Source of the DNA: Bradyrhizobiaceae bacterium
GTDB taxonomy: Bacteria; Pseudomonadota; Alphaproteobacteria; Rhizobiales; Xanthobacteraceae
Length of the DNA: 64,000 nt
Direction of reading: 5' to 3'
Assembly (NCBI GenBank): GCA_020853885.1
Contig: JADYXZ010000006.1
Span: 118,775-182,774, forward strand
Position 1 is the first letter of the stretch; every line of letters begins with the position of its first letter. Shown here piece after piece: positions 51,751-61,802 of the stretch. Both the position numbers and the translations under genes were made by a program. The notes under the pieces are model-generated. The model had not been told where the DNA came from. It saw only the letters and a list, made by a program, of their open reading frames with translations, and made no database searches.

Positions 51751-52734
51751 ATGCGCGCAATGATGTTGGAGAGTCCGGGCCGGCCGCTCGTGTTGCGCGA
51801 GCGGCCGACGCCGTCGCCCCCGGCGGGGGAACTTCTTGTCGAGATCGCCGCGTGCGGTGTCTGCCGCACCGACCTGCACGTCGTCGATGGCGAGTTGCCG
51901 GAACCGAAACTGCCGCTTGTGCCGGGGCACGAGATCGTCGGCCGCGTGGCGGCGCTCGGCGACGGCGTCAGCGGGTTTGCGATCGGCGAGCGCGTCGGCG
52001 TGCCCTGGCTCGGCCACACCTGCGGCGTCTGCCGCTATTGCCGGATGGGACGCGAAAATCTCTGCGACGCGCCGCTCTTCACCGGCTACACGCGCGACGG
52101 CGGTTACGCGACGCACACGGTCGCCGACGCGAACTTCTGTTTCCTGCTCGGCGAGGCTGGCGACGACGCTGAGGTCGCACCGCTCTTTTGCGCAGGCCTG
52201 ATCGGCTACCGCAGCTACCGCATCGCCGGCGACGGCGAGGCGCTCGGCCTTTACGGCTTCGGCGCCGCCGGGCACATTCTCGTGCAGCTCGCGCGCCATG
52301 AAGGGCGGCGGGTGTTCGCCTTCAGCCGTCCGGGCGACGCCAAGGCGCAAGCCTTCGCGCGTTCGCTCGGCGCGGTCTGGGCCGGCGGCTCAGACGAAGC
52401 GCCGCCCGAGCCGCTCGATGCCGCCATCATCTTCGCGCCCGTCGGCGCGCTCGTGCCCGCCGCGCTTGCCGCCGTGCGCAAGGGCGGCCGCGTCGTCTGC
52501 GGCGGGATTCATATGTCGGACATCCCGAGCTTTCCCTATCGGCTGCTCTGGGAGGAGCGCGAGCTGGTATCGGTGGCAAACCTGACACGCAACGACGCGC
52601 GCGAGTTTCTCGCGCTCGCGCCGAAGGCGGGCATCCGCACCGAGATCGTCCGCTATCCGCTCGCGCGCGCGAACGAAGCGCTCGCTGATCTCCGCGAAGG
52701 CCGGCTCACCGGCGCCGCGGTGCTGATTCCTTGA
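51751..52734 (+). CDS. zinc-dependent alcohol dehydrogenase family protein
   Basis: A 327-residue medium-chain dehydrogenase. The catalytic zinc site is CGVCRTDLHVVDGELP with GHEIVG; the structural zinc cysteines are in HTCGVCRYCRMGRENLC. The nucleotide-binding motif is LYGFGAAGHILVQLA. This layout is like AdhA-type enzymes that oxidise small alcohols or reduce aldehydes with NAD(P). Divergent from the PAS kinase gene. Confidence 0.92.
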   Translation: MRAMMLESPGRPLVLRERPTPSPPAGELLVEIAACGVCRTDLHVVDGELPEPKLPLVPGHEIVGRVAALGDGVSGFAIGERVGVPWLGHTCGVCRYCRMGRENLCDAPLFTGYTRDGGYATHTVADANFCFLLGEAGDDAEVAPLFCAGLIGYRSYRIAGDGEALGLYGFGAAGHILVQLARHEGRRVFAFSRPGDAKAQAFARSLGAVWAGGSDEAPPEPLDAAIIFAPVGALVPAALAAVRKGGRVVCGGIHMSDIPSFPYRLLWEERELVSVANLTRNDAREFLALAPKAGIRTEIVRYPLARANEALADLREGRLTGAAVLIP

Positions 52735-52770
52735 CGAATTGCATCGTCCGGCGCCTGTCCGCAACGCACT

Positions 52771-52808
52771 CGTAACCACGTGCGCTGACCCGCGCGTAAC
52801 CACGTGCG
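52771..52808. repeat. tandem CGTAACCACGTGCG direct repeat
   Basis: The 14-base unit occurs at 52771-52784 and 52795-52808, 24 bases apart, each with a CACGTG palindrome. It lies 90 bases upstream of the acidic secreted protein gene and may be a regulator binding site. Confidence 0.6.
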
Positions 52809-52898
52809 ATGGAACTTTTGCGCGCGCCGCCCGCGATCAAATCCTGTTAAGCCGCGCGCCGTAGCGTTGCTGCATCGACACCAGGGGAGGGACAGTCG

Positions 52899-53231
52899 AT
52901 GAAAGCAATCTACGCACTTGTCTTCGTCTGCATGACGGTCCCCGCGCTCGCCCTCGATCTGGACGCGCCGGCGACCGAAACTCCGGTCATCGAATTCGAC
53001 TACGCCGCACCGATCGCGCCTTACGGCGTGTATGCGAGCGAGGATGAGTCGATCGATCCGACCGTCGACTTTACGCGGCTCGATGTGGTGGCGAACGGCG
53101 GCCACGAGCTCGACGATGCCTACGACTACGGGTTCGACCTCGATCTCACGGCATCCATTCCGGCGACCGACGACTACCTGCGCAATTATTTCCCGCCGGA
53201 AGCGTGGATCGACGGCGCCTATCCGTACTGA
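52899..53231 (+). CDS. small acidic secreted protein
   Basis: A 110-residue protein with a signal peptide (residues 1-18, ending PALA). The mature part is strongly acidic: over 20 Asp/Glu and almost no Lys. Tyrosines are regularly spaced (FDYAAPIAPYGVY, AYDYGFDLDL). Such a protein could bind calcium or another cation; the neighbour gene codes for a metal transporter. GGGAGGG precedes the ATG. No family recognised. Confidence 0.65.
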   Translation: MKAIYALVFVCMTVPALALDLDAPATETPVIEFDYAAPIAPYGVYASEDESIDPTVDFTRLDVVANGGHELDDAYDYGFDLDLTASIPATDDYLRNYFPPEAWIDGAYPY

Positions 53232-53272
53232 AAGCGGTCATCGGCGCGCAGCCGGCGATCATCTGATTACTT

Positions 53273-53297
53273 GGCCCCCGCAAGGGGGTCTTTTTTT
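53273..53297. terminator. Rho-independent terminator
   Basis: CCCCC-GCAA-GGGGG followed by TCTTTTTTT on the plus strand. It ends the secreted protein gene and lies between convergent genes. Confidence 0.8.
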
Positions 53298-53299
53298 AT

Positions 53300-54667
53300 T
53301 CAGGCCGGCTCGGCGTGGCCGATCGCGCGGTGCACGTCGCGGCGGCGCTCGCGCAGCCGCCGCTCCAGCCCGTCGACCGCACGGTGCACTTGCTCGACGG
53401 AAAGCCCCGCGTCCGCGCGGCAATGGAAATTGACGACGAGGCCGTCCTCGGTTTCGCGGGCGCGGACATCGTGCACGTCGCGCAACGGCCCGCCGGCCAC
53501 GACAAGCTCTTTCAGGACCGTGGCGATCTCCGCCTGCACCGGCCTCGGCGCATCGCGGCCCGAAGCGGTGTCCGCCTGCAGCGGCTCGATGTGCGTTTCG
53601 ACCTCGACCACTCCCTCGAACTCGTCGGCGATCGACTGTTCGAGCGCATCGGCGATCTCGTGCGCCCTGCCGAGCGGCAGCCGGCCGTCCACCTCGAGGT
53701 CGAGGCTCACCGCGAGCTTGTCCTTCAGGTGATGCACGGTGACGTGATGCACCGCGAGCGCGCGGTTGCGGGCGATCACCATCACGCGCTCCATTACCGT
53801 CTCGTCGTCGAGCACGCGCGGCGCGGTGAGCACCGTGACCTCCGCTTCCGGCATCGCCGCGCGGACGGCTGCGCCGATCTCCTTCTCGACGATGGCAACC
53901 CGGTCGAGCGGCAGCGTCCGGCTGACGCCGACCGTGACCTCGACGAACAGGCTCGCGCCCGCCGGCCGCACGCGCACGCGGTCGACGCTGACGACGCCCT
54001 TGATCTTGTGCGCGATCGCCTTGACGTGCTCCGCCGAGCCGGCTGGTGCGGTGTCGGTGAGGGTGTCGATGGTGCGCCGGCCGAGTCGCCAGCCGGCGAT
54101 ACAGATGAAGACCGCGACCACGAGCGCCGCCGCGGAGTCCGCCCACTGGAAGCCCGTCGCGACGCCGCCGAGCCCGACCAGCACCGCGAGCGACGACCAC
54201 ATGTCGGAACCGAAGTGCAGCGCGTCCGCTTCCAGCGCCTGGCTCGATGTCTGGCTGGCGACACGATAGAGCAGGCGGGCGCGGAAGAAATCGACCACGA
54301 TGGAAATGCCGATCACGGCGAAGGCCCAGGGCGTCGCCTCGACCGCATGGCCGTCGGTGACGAGAAGCCGGCTCACCGCCTCCCAGATCACGAACAGCGC
54401 AAGCCCGAACAGGAGCGCGGTGGCCGCGAGCGCGGCGACGCTCTCCACCTTGCCGTGGCCGTAGTGGTGCTCCTCGTCGGCGGGCAGCCCGGAGATGCGC
54501 ACGGCGAAATAGGTGATGATGGTGGCGACGAGGTCGATCGCCGAATGCCCCGCCTCCGACAGGATCGCGAGCGAGCCGGAGAACAGGCCGACGATGCCCT
54601 TGGCGATCGTCAGGCCCGCCGATATCGCGATCGAGCTGAGCGCTACGCGCTCCTTCACATCTTGCAT
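53300..54667 (-). CDS. cation diffusion facilitator with extended C-terminus
   Basis: A 455-residue CDF transporter. Membrane domain 1-205 with six helices; metal-site residues in SEAGHSAIDLVAT (helix II) and EADALHFGSDMWSSL (helix V), both of the HxxxD type seen in Zn/Fe transporters. The HYGHGK motif lies after helix II. Ordinary CDFs are near 300 residues; this one carries about 150 extra, including what looks like a second ferredoxin-like dimerisation domain (from about 375: AEIATVLKELVVAGGPLRDVHDVRA). Substrate metal unknown. Confidence 0.88.
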   Translation of the reverse strand: MQDVKERVALSSIAISAGLTIAKGIVGLFSGSLAILSEAGHSAIDLVATIITYFAVRISGLPADEEHHYGHGKVESVAALAATALLFGLALFVIWEAVSRLLVTDGHAVEATPWAFAVIGISIVVDFFRARLLYRVASQTSSQALEADALHFGSDMWSSLAVLVGLGGVATGFQWADSAAALVVAVFICIAGWRLGRRTIDTLTDTAPAGSAEHVKAIAHKIKGVVSVDRVRVRPAGASLFVEVTVGVSRTLPLDRVAIVEKEIGAAVRAAMPEAEVTVLTAPRVLDDETVMERVMVIARNRALAVHHVTVHHLKDKLAVSLDLEVDGRLPLGRAHEIADALEQSIADEFEGVVEVETHIEPLQADTASGRDAPRPVQAEIATVLKELVVAGGPLRDVHDVRARETEDGLVVNFHCRADAGLSVEQVHRAVDGLERRLRERRRDVHRAIGHAEPA

Positions 54668-54792
54668 GAGGATGCCGGTTCCGGATCCTGGATCGCGGCA
54701 ACTAACCGTGATTGGGGTGAATCGTCGAGAGGGGATTTACAAGATTGCTTCTTACTCGCAACTGCGATCCGAGAGTGGGTGTTGCGATGGAA

Positions 54793-55500
54793 TCAGGCGG
54801 TAACGTTGTTTGATGCAGCGGGTTGAGAACAAATCCGCGCAAGCGAGCATTCCCGGCATGCGGTGCGTTCATGACGGCATGTCCGCTGGCTATGCAGCTT
54901 CATGAGCCAATGCAGCTCATAGAGATCGTCGGCGTCGTGCTCGGGCGGGACCATGCGCATGATGATGCGGAAGCCGCGCTCGTAGTCGGCTGCGGTCAGC
55001 AGGAAGCCCTGACATTTGGCGACCCGCAGCACATGCCGGTCGACCACCAGTGCCCGCTTGCGCAGCGTGCTGAAATTGAGCGTGGCGGCGGCGACCTTCG
55101 ATCCGATGCCGTGGAAGCGCTTGAGCCAGGCCATGGCGGCCTCGACCGGCCAGTCGGCGAGGAAGGCCAGGTCGAAATCGCCGCGTTCGGCCAGGATCCT
55201 GCGCGCGGCATTCACGAGGTCGATGGCTTTCTCCATCGGGCGCGTGACTTCGCGGATGACGGCTTCGACCTTGGCCGGACTTGCGTCCGGCAACCGCGCC
55301 CAGGAGGGAAATAGAGTGGAGAGAGCCTGAAAAGCAGCCTGCGATGTGGCGTCCAGGGTGCAGGAACTGATCATCGCCTTGACGAATTGCGCGGTCGGAT
55401 CGTGGCGCCGCAGGTCGCGTTGTGGGCCGTAATATTCAAGGAGCCGGTCGCGGAGTGTCGGCAGTCTCACGTCGGCTTCCATGGGAAGCGATAGCTGCAT
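54793..55500 (-). CDS. endonuclease III-like DNA glycosylase/AP lyase
   Basis: A 235-residue HhH-GPD protein. The HhH motif is FHGIGSKVAAATL with Lys135 in the place of the catalytic lysine, and Asp154 is in VVDRHVLRV. The iron-sulfur cysteines Cys208, 215, 218 and 224 have the C-x6-C-x2-C-x5-C spacing of endonuclease III. All key residues are intact, so it should cut at damaged pyrimidines or a related lesion. It lies nine bases after dnaE2 on the same strand, so it may be expressed with the SOS mutasome. A second, housekeeping nth gene is expected elsewhere. Confidence 0.85.
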   Translation of the reverse strand: MQLSLPMEADVRLPTLRDRLLEYYGPQRDLRRHDPTAQFVKAMISSCTLDATSQAAFQALSTLFPSWARLPDASPAKVEAVIREVTRPMEKAIDLVNAARRILAERGDFDLAFLADWPVEAAMAWLKRFHGIGSKVAAATLNFSTLRKRALVVDRHVLRVAKCQGFLLTAADYERGFRIIMRMVPPEHDADDLYELHWLMKLHSQRTCRHERTACRECSLARICSQPAASNNVTA

Positions 55501-55509
55501 GGCGGCTTA

Positions 55510-58500
55510 TCAATGGAAGTCCCGGCTCTTGACGAGCGGAAGGTCGCCTTGCGGCGGCAGACCGGGCGCTTCCAGTGCGGAGAATTCTCCGTCGCGCAGC
55601 CGCCGCAGCTCTGCCGTGAGGTCGATGAACTGCTCCGCCACGACATGCACGACGAGCCCGGCACGCTGCAGGCGCCCGCGCACGGCGAGGAAGCGGGACG
55701 TCATGATCGTGCGGCGGTTCGCCTGAAACACTTTCTTCCAGATGACGAGATTGGCGATGTCGGTCTCGTCCTCCAGCGTCATGAAGACGACGCCCTTCGA
55801 TGTCCCCGGATGCTGGCGCACGAGCACGAGGCCGGCAACGGTGACAGGCGCATCGTTCGGCAGACGCTCGTTGCGTTGCTCGGCATTGCAGATGGCGCCG
55901 AGGCGTGTGAGGTCGTCGCGGAAGAAGCGAATGGGATGCTCCTTCAGCGACAAACCCGTCGCCGCGTAATCTTCCGCCACGTGCTCGGAAAGCTGCATGG
56001 GCGGCAGCGTCACCTTCGGCTCCGGAAAAAACTCATCGCTCAGGTGCGGCGCGAGCAGGGGAAGCGGCGCATCATCGGCGGCGGCGGACTTCTTGAGAGC
56101 GCTGCCGCGCCGGACGCCGACCGCATCGAGCCGCCGCGCGGCCCACAGCGCCTTGCGCCGGTCGAGTCCGAGCGAGCGGAAGGCGTCCGCCGCGGCGAGC
56201 CGCTCGATCGTGAAGCGCGAGACGCCGGAGACGGCCGCAAGCCGCTCGATGCTGGCATAGCCGTTGCCGCGCGCAGCGGTGAGCTTCTCCATCTCATCCT
56301 TGTTCAGGCCCTGGATCTGCCGGAAGCCGAGGCGCACGGCGAAGCGATATCGGCTTCCTTCCGAAGCAGGCTCAAGCGTGCAATCCCACTGGCTGAAATT
56401 GACGTCGGCCTCGCGCACCTTGACGCCATGCTGGCGCGCGTCGCGCACGAGCTGCGCCGGCTGGTAGAAACCCATGGGTTGGCTGTTGAGGATCGCCGCG
56501 CAAAAGACGTCGGGGTAATGGCACTTGATCCAGGCGGAGGCATAGACGAGCAGCGCGAAGCTCGCCGCATGGCTTTCCGGAAAGCCGTATTCGCCGAAGC
56601 CCTCGATCTGGCTGAAACAGTTTTCGACAAATGTGGGGTCATAACCCTTGCTGGTCATCCCCTCGATGAATCGCTTGCGAAACAGATGCACCGTTCCGTT
56701 ATGTCGGAAGGTTGCCATGGCCCGGCGGAGACCATCCGCATCGTCGGGACTGAACTTGGCAGCGGTGATGGCGATTTGCATCGCCTGTTCTTGAAAGAGG
56801 GGTACGCCAAGCGTTCTTTTCAGAACGTCCTTCAGTTCATCCTTGTCATAGGGCGGCGTGGGGGATGGATATTCGGGCTCTTCGCCCCGTTTCAGCTTTT
56901 CCCGCCGGGCAAGATAAGGGTGAACCATATTCCCCTGGATCGGCCCCGGCCGGACAATCGCCACCTCGATGACGAGATCGTAGAAGCACTGCGGCTTGAG
57001 CCGCGGCAGCATCGACATCTGCGCGCGGCTCTCCACCTGGAACACGCCGACGGAATCAGCGCGCGAGAGCATGTCGTAAACCGGCTTCGCGTCTTCTGTT
57101 CCGTCGCCGGGGATCGTCGCGAGCGAAAGCTTTCTACCGTAATGCGTCTCCAGCAGATCGAGCCCGCGCTTCAGGCAGCTCAGCATGCCGAGCGCGAGCA
57201 CGTCGACCTTCATCAGCCCGACCGTGTCGATGTCGTCCTTGTCCCATTCGATGCAGGTGCGCTCCTCCATCGCCGCGTGACCGATCGGCACCGTCTCGTC
57301 GAGCCGACCGCGCGTGAGCACGAAGCCGCCGACATGCTGCGAGAGATGGCGTGGGAAGCCGAGGAGCTCGCGCGCAAGCTGCGCGGCTTGCAGGATCGTG
57401 GGATTGGACGGATCGAGCCCCGCCTGGATGATGTGCGCGTCGGGCAGGCCGTCGTCATGGCTGCCCCACACGGTCTTCGCGAGCGCCGCGGTCACATCGG
57501 GCGTGAGACCGAGCGCCTTGCCGACGTCGCGGATCGACTGGCGCGAGCGATAGTGGATCACGGTGGCGCAGATCGCCGCGCGGTGACGGCCGTATCGTTG
57601 ATAGATGTATTGAATGACCTCCTCGCGCCGCTCGTGCTCGAAATCGACATCGATATCGGGCGGTTCGCCGCGGTTCTCGGAGATGAAACGGGCAAACAGG
57701 AGGCCGCTGTTATTCGGATTTACTTCAGTGATGCCCAGGCAATAGCAGACGGCGCTGTTCGCGGCCGAGCCTCGGCCCTGACAGAGAATCTCGGTTGGTC
57801 GGCTGCGGGCGAAACGGACGACATCGTGAACCGTCAGGAAATAGCGTGCGTAATCAAGCCTGCCGATGATCGCTAGCTCTTCCCTGATTCTTTTTTCCAC
57901 GTCCTTTGGAATGCCTTCGGGATAACGGGCCTTTGCGCCTTCCCACGTCAGATCCTCCAGATGCTGCTGCGGCGTCTTGCCCGGTGGCACCGGCTCATCG
58001 GGATATTCGTATTTCAGATCGTCGAGCGAAAACTCGCAGGCATTGGCGATCTCGACCGTCCGCGCGATGGCGTCGGGATATTTCGCAAAGAGGCGCGCCA
58101 TCTCCTCGGGCGGTTTCAAATGCCGCTCGGCATTCGCCGCGAGGCGCAAACCCGCTTCGGCGATGGTGCATTTCTCGCGGATGCAGGTGAGCACGTCCGC
58201 AAGCGCTCGCCGCTCCGGCACGTGATAGTGAACATCGTTGACCGCGACGAGCGGCGCGCCGGCTTGCCGGCCGAGCTCGTCGAGCAGGCCGAGCCGGCGC
58301 GGTTCATCGCCGCGATGGCAATGGATGCCGGCAAGGAAACTTCGTCCCGGCGCCGCGTGCGCCAGCGCCGCCAACCGCTCGGCGAATGCCGGCGATAGTT
58401 CTTCGGGCGGCAGCGCAATCAGTATCTGCCCGTCGCTTGCAGACAGAATGTCCTCGAAGGTGAGGCGGCATTCGCCTTTCTCTCCTTTCCGAACTCTCAC

Positions 58501-58803
58501 GTTGCCCCGCGTGATGAGCTGGCAGAGTCGGCCATAGGCCGCCCGGTCGGTCGGATAGGCCAGCACCTCAAAGCCGTCGATGGTGACGAGCCGCACCCCG
58601 ACAAGAAACTTGATCTTCCGCTCACGCGCTTCCCCGTAAGCGCGCACCACGCCCGCGAAGCTGTTGCGGTCGGCGATGCCGATGGCGGCAAGAGCGAGTT
58701 CGTCGGCCTGTGCCACAAGCTCCTGCGGGTGCGACGCGCCGCGCAGGAACGAAAAGTTGGTGGTGACGGCAAGCTCGGCATAGGCGGGCACGGGATCGGA
58801 CAT
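55510..58803 (-). CDS. dnaE2: error-prone DNA polymerase DnaE2 (ImuC)
   Basis: A 1097-residue C-family polymerase. PHP domain at the N-terminus ([22 protein letters not shown]). The palm acidic residues are in [20 protein letters not shown]. The HhH and OB domains follow; the C-terminal end ([27 protein letters not shown]) is typical of DnaE2 and shorter than replicative DnaE1. It extends past lesions together with ImuA and ImuB. Start ATG 58803. Confidence 0.96.
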   Translation of the reverse strand: MSDPVPAYAELAVTTNFSFLRGASHPQELVAQADELALAAIGIADRNSFAGVVRAYGEARERKIKFLVGVRLVTIDGFEVLAYPTDRAAYGRLCQLITRGNVRVRKGEKGECRLTFEDILSASDGQILIALPPEELSPAFAERLAALAHAAPGRSFLAGIHCHRGDEPRRLGLLDELGRQAGAPLVAVNDVHYHVPERRALADVLTCIREKCTIAEAGLRLAANAERHLKPPEEMARLFAKYPDAIARTVEIANACEFSLDDLKYEYPDEPVPPGKTPQQHLEDLTWEGAKARYPEGIPKDVEKRIREELAIIGRLDYARYFLTVHDVVRFARSRPTEILCQGRGSAANSAVCYCLGITEVNPNNSGLLFARFISENRGEPPDIDVDFEHERREEVIQYIYQRYGRHRAAICATVIHYRSRQSIRDVGKALGLTPDVTAALAKTVWGSHDDGLPDAHIIQAGLDPSNPTILQAAQLARELLGFPRHLSQHVGGFVLTRGRLDETVPIGHAAMEERTCIEWDKDDIDTVGLMKVDVLALGMLSCLKRGLDLLETHYGRKLSLATIPGDGTEDAKPVYDMLSRADSVGVFQVESRAQMSMLPRLKPQCFYDLVIEVAIVRPGPIQGNMVHPYLARREKLKRGEEPEYPSPTPPYDKDELKDVLKRTLGVPLFQEQAMQIAITAAKFSPDDADGLRRAMATFRHNGTVHLFRKRFIEGMTSKGYDPTFVENCFSQIEGFGEYGFPESHAASFALLVYASAWIKCHYPDVFCAAILNSQPMGFYQPAQLVRDARQHGVKVREADVNFSQWDCTLEPASEGSRYRFAVRLGFRQIQGLNKDEMEKLTAARGNGYASIERLAAVSGVSRFTIERLAAADAFRSLGLDRRKALWAARRLDAVGVRRGSALKKSAAADDAPLPLLAPHLSDEFFPEPKVTLPPMQLSEHVAEDYAATGLSLKEHPIRFFRDDLTRLGAICNAEQRNERLPNDAPVTVAGLVLVRQHPGTSKGVVFMTLEDETDIANLVIWKKVFQANRRTIMTSRFLAVRGRLQRAGLVVHVVAEQFIDLTAELRRLRDGEFSALEAPGLPPQGDLPLVKSRDFH

Positions 58804-58811
58804 GGCCTTCC

Positions 58812-60374
58812 TCACGCAAACAGCCCGTGCATGAACCAGCGCGGCGCGCGGGTTTCGCGCTCGTAAAGTCCTTCCCGGTAAAGCCAGAAGCGATGCCCGG
58901 CCTTGCCCTCTACGAGGTAGTAGTCGCGTGTGGGCTTGTTGCCGCGGTCCAGCCACCATTCGTTGGCGATACGCTCGGGCCCCTGCGCGTGCGCGACATC
59001 GTGCAGCGTGCCGCGCCAGCGGAAACGCGCGGGCGGCCCTTCCGGCACGATGGCCATGACCTCTTTCACTTCCTCCGCTCTCGAAAGCAGAATCGGCGGC
59101 CGCAATCGGCTGGCATCGGGTGAGGGCCAGGCCGGCGCATCGCCGCGCACGGCTTCGAACGTTTCCGCGCGCTCGGGAAGATGGCTCTCCACCGGCGCGA
59201 GCCGCTGCACGCTGCCCGATCCAAGGCGCTGCTGCAGCCGGTCAACGAGCGCCGCGCATTGCTCCGGGCTGAAGCTGTCGTCGTCCCCCGCAACCAGTTC
59301 GGTCTGCTGCGCTTCCATCGGCTCGGCTGTCGTCACCGCTAGATCGAGCGCTTCGAAGCCGAAGCCCGCATCGACCGCTCCGGCAAGCCGCTCGAGCTTC
59401 AGGCCGATCAGGCGCGCGACATGGGCGGCGCTGCGCGTCGGCAAGGTGAGGCCGAGGTCGATCGTCTCCACCACGCTGTCGACACGATAGAGAGAAAGCC
59501 GCAGCGCCCGCGCGCCCACGCCGTCGCGCACGAGCGCGTGCGCGAGATCGCGCATGAGGCGCGCGGTGAAGGCGACGACTGCATCCGTCGTAAAGATGGG
59601 TTCAAGCAGATAGCGGGCGCTGTGATAGACCGGCGGCGGATTGACGAAAGTGAGGGGCTCCGGCGCGCGGCCGAGCGCCTGGTCGAGCCGCAGCAGCAGT
59701 TCTTTTTCGAACCGCGCGGCGAACGGCGCCCGAGGCTTGTCAATGAGCGTGCCCACGCGCTTGAAGCCGAGCCGCCGCAACGTCGTCCACGTATCGAAGG
59801 AGAGTCGCAGCGCCTCGACGGGCAGCGGGGAGAGTGCTTCGGCTTCCTGTCCGGAAGGCAGGATCACGGTTGATGAGGAATGAAATTGCGACAGTGCCCA
59901 TGCCGCGCCCGCCGTGTCGGCAACGGCGAGCTGCGCCGGCAAGCCGAAGCAGTGCAACCGCTTGGCGAGATCGGCGAGCAGCGCGTCCTCTCCGCCGAAG
60001 AGATGCGCCGCACCCGTGATGTCGAGAAAGAATCCATCCGCGCCGTTCGCCTCGCCCCACGGCGACACGAGGGGCGTGTAGCGCGTGGCCCACAGCGCGA
60101 GCCGCTTCAGCGCCGCATCGTCGGCAACGGGATCGATGTCGCGCACCTGCAGCACGCCTGCTTTCGCCCGCGCATCGGCGACGAGATCCTGCTTGGCCAG
60201 TCCTTCCGCTTCCGCCGCTTCGTTCAGGGCGGCAATGCGCGGCCCGCCGGCAGCCTCGACGGCGAGGACAAAGGGCCGCTTTGGATCAACCGGTTCGGCG
60301 GAAGGTTTTTGCTTCTGTGCGGTGAGGAAGCGCAGGATCGGCCACCGCGGCAGCCAGACTGAAACGATACGCAT
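58812..60374 (-). CDS. imuB: Y-family polymerase-like protein ImuB
   Basis: A 520-residue protein: [17 protein letters not shown] at the start, [19 protein letters not shown] in the palm-like region. The active-site acidic residues of true Y-family polymerases are not all present, as expected: ImuB is an adapter between the beta clamp, DnaE2 and ImuA. The C-terminal part [21 protein letters not shown] is conserved. GGAG supports the start at 60374. It is eight bases before dnaE2 and overlaps imuA. Confidence 0.93.
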   Translation of the reverse strand: MRIVSVWLPRWPILRFLTAQKQKPSAEPVDPKRPFVLAVEAAGGPRIAALNEAAEAEGLAKQDLVADARAKAGVLQVRDIDPVADDAALKRLALWATRYTPLVSPWGEANGADGFFLDITGAAHLFGGEDALLADLAKRLHCFGLPAQLAVADTAGAAWALSQFHSSSTVILPSGQEAEALSPLPVEALRLSFDTWTTLRRLGFKRVGTLIDKPRAPFAARFEKELLLRLDQALGRAPEPLTFVNPPPVYHSARYLLEPIFTTDAVVAFTARLMRDLAHALVRDGVGARALRLSLYRVDSVVETIDLGLTLPTRSAAHVARLIGLKLERLAGAVDAGFGFEALDLAVTTAEPMEAQQTELVAGDDDSFSPEQCAALVDRLQQRLGSGSVQRLAPVESHLPERAETFEAVRGDAPAWPSPDASRLRPPILLSRAEEVKEVMAIVPEGPPARFRWRGTLHDVAHAQGPERIANEWWLDRGNKPTRDYYLVEGKAGHRFWLYREGLYERETRAPRWFMHGLFA

Positions 60375-61083
60375 CGTCGTACTCCACCAACCATTCACCC
60401 GTTCGTCCGTTGCGGCAGCGCTCGAGCGTGAAGCGCCACCGCCATCGTGCGATGAGCCCGAAGCGGTCGCGCGCCGCCTGCATCGAGCGGACGCGCCAGC
60501 GCGTCATCGCCACCGTCGATTCCGTGATCCCCGCCGGCCGTAGCAGCAGGAGCGGGACGCCGGATTCCCGCGCGGCAAACTGCAGCCGCTGGCTTGTCTT
60601 GAGGTCGAACCGGTCGAGCGTGCCCGCGACGGCCGCCGGCACGCCCGAGCGCAGCGCTTCTTCCAGCGCCCAGAGCGATTGCTTGCCGCTTCCCGTTCTC
60701 ACGAGGATCGTGCGCGCCGGATCGAGACCGAGCTGATGCAGGCCGTGGCCTGAGATGCGTGCATTCCGACCGAGTCCGCCCATCGACGTGATGAACAAGA
60801 CTGGTCCCTTCCGCGGCACCGGCCCTTTTTGTGATATGCGGCCGAGCAGCGCCGTCACGAAGCCGAAGGCGGCGAGACCGTCATCCTTGGTTTCAGGCGC
60901 AATCTCATGCAGCGAGCCGAAGGCGAGTCCGCCCTGCGGCAGGTGGGAATCGATCTCGGGAATCCCAAAGGGCAGCACGCGCGTCTCGGCCGCGATGCCC
61001 TCCAGGCGCGGCAGCAGCCGGCGCAGCTCGGTGACGATCCCGGCGCGCGGTTGATCGGGGGTTATGACAACGGACGGTTTCAT
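60286..61083 (-). CDS. imuA: SOS mutasome protein ImuA
   Basis: A 265-residue RecA/SulA-like protein: LPFGIPEIDSHLPQGGLAFGSLHEI resembles the start of the RecA core, followed by ARTILVRTGSGKQSLWALEEALR. It lacks a full Walker A. It helps ImuB and DnaE2 in translesion synthesis. The gene overlaps imuB by 89 bases. The ATG at 61083 is preferred; a TTG at 61095 is possible. A LexA box lies 28 bases upstream. Confidence 0.92.
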   Translation of the reverse strand: MKPSVVITPDQPRAGIVTELRRLLPRLEGIAAETRVLPFGIPEIDSHLPQGGLAFGSLHEIAPETKDDGLAAFGFVTALLGRISQKGPVPRKGPVLFITSMGGLGRNARISGHGLHQLGLDPARTILVRTGSGKQSLWALEEALRSGVPAAVAGTLDRFDLKTSQRLQFAARESGVPLLLLRPAGITESTVAMTRWRVRSMQAARDRFGLIARWRWRFTLERCRNGRTGEWLVEYDDAYRFSLAAAVADPALPHRTEAKTFRRTG

Positions 61084-61110
61084 TGCGTGGCTCAAAGGGA
61101 GCGCAGACTA

Positions 61111-61125
61111 GAACAAAACAAGAAC
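61111..61125 (-). promoter_or_regulatory. LexA binding site (SOS box)
   Basis: GAAC-N7-GAAC on the plus strand, that is GTTC-N7-GTTC for the imuA-imuB-dnaE2 operon, the alphaproteobacterial LexA consensus. It is 28 bases before the imuA start, so LexA would block transcription until DNA damage. Confidence 0.88.
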
Positions 61126-61201
61126 ACTGTGGAGTCGAAAAATCCGCTTCCGTAACGGGAGCAAAATCAAGTGAAATCAATCAATTGGGGTGAGGAGGCC
61201 T

Positions 61202-61660
61202 TCAGCCGGGTTCGGCCTTCACATAGGCCGGCGCATCGGGATCATTCTCCGGAATGATGTATCCGGCCTGCTCGAGGCTCGCCGCTCCGCAATAGCCCCA
61301 CACGGTCACGAGCGTCTCCGCGTCCGAGCCGTTCTCCAGCCCGTGATAGATGTCGCGTGGAACGAAGCAGACGTCGCCCGGCCGCAGGAAGAACGACTCC
61401 TCGCCGACGTGCTTGATCCCGACCCCCTGGATGCAGAGCTCCCACTCTTCCGCGTTGGGGTGGCGGTGCCACGCATGCTGCGCCTTCACGCCCGGCGGCA
61501 TCGTCGTGCGGCCGACGACGGTCATGGTCGAGCCAACGCTCTTGTCGGTGATGAGCCAGCGCACGTCCATCTTGTGCCAGCCTTCTTCCTCCTTCAGCGA
61601 CGTGTCGGCGCTGCGGTCGTTAGGCTTGATCTTGAAGCGGCTCTCTTCCTTGACGCTCAT
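61202..61660 (-). CDS. single-domain cupin protein
   Basis: A 152-residue cupin. The metal motif is AWHRHPNAEEWELCIQGVG (two His and Glu) and the second motif PGDVCFVPRDIYHGLEN. Cupins of this type bind Fe, Mn or Zn and act as dioxygenases, isomerases or lyases. AGGAA precedes the ATG at 61660. It lies downstream of the bicupin gene on the same strand (142 bases apart). Confidence 0.85.
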   Translation of the reverse strand: MSVKEESRFKIKPNDRSADTSLKEEEGWHKMDVRWLITDKSVGSTMTVVGRTTMPPGVKAQHAWHRHPNAEEWELCIQGVGIKHVGEESFFLRPGDVCFVPRDIYHGLENGSDAETLVTVWGYCGAASLEQAGYIIPENDPDAPAYVKAEPG

Positions 61661-61802
61661 GCGCGTTCCTTCCTTCTCAAGGCGGAAATCGAATGGCTCC
61701 GGCGTCTGCCATGCGTCCATGATAGCGCCGAACAACTTGTCGACCAGCAAGTGTCGGCGGTGTCGAAGGTCGCTGCGCCGCGCCGGGCTCGAATAGTCCG
61801 CG

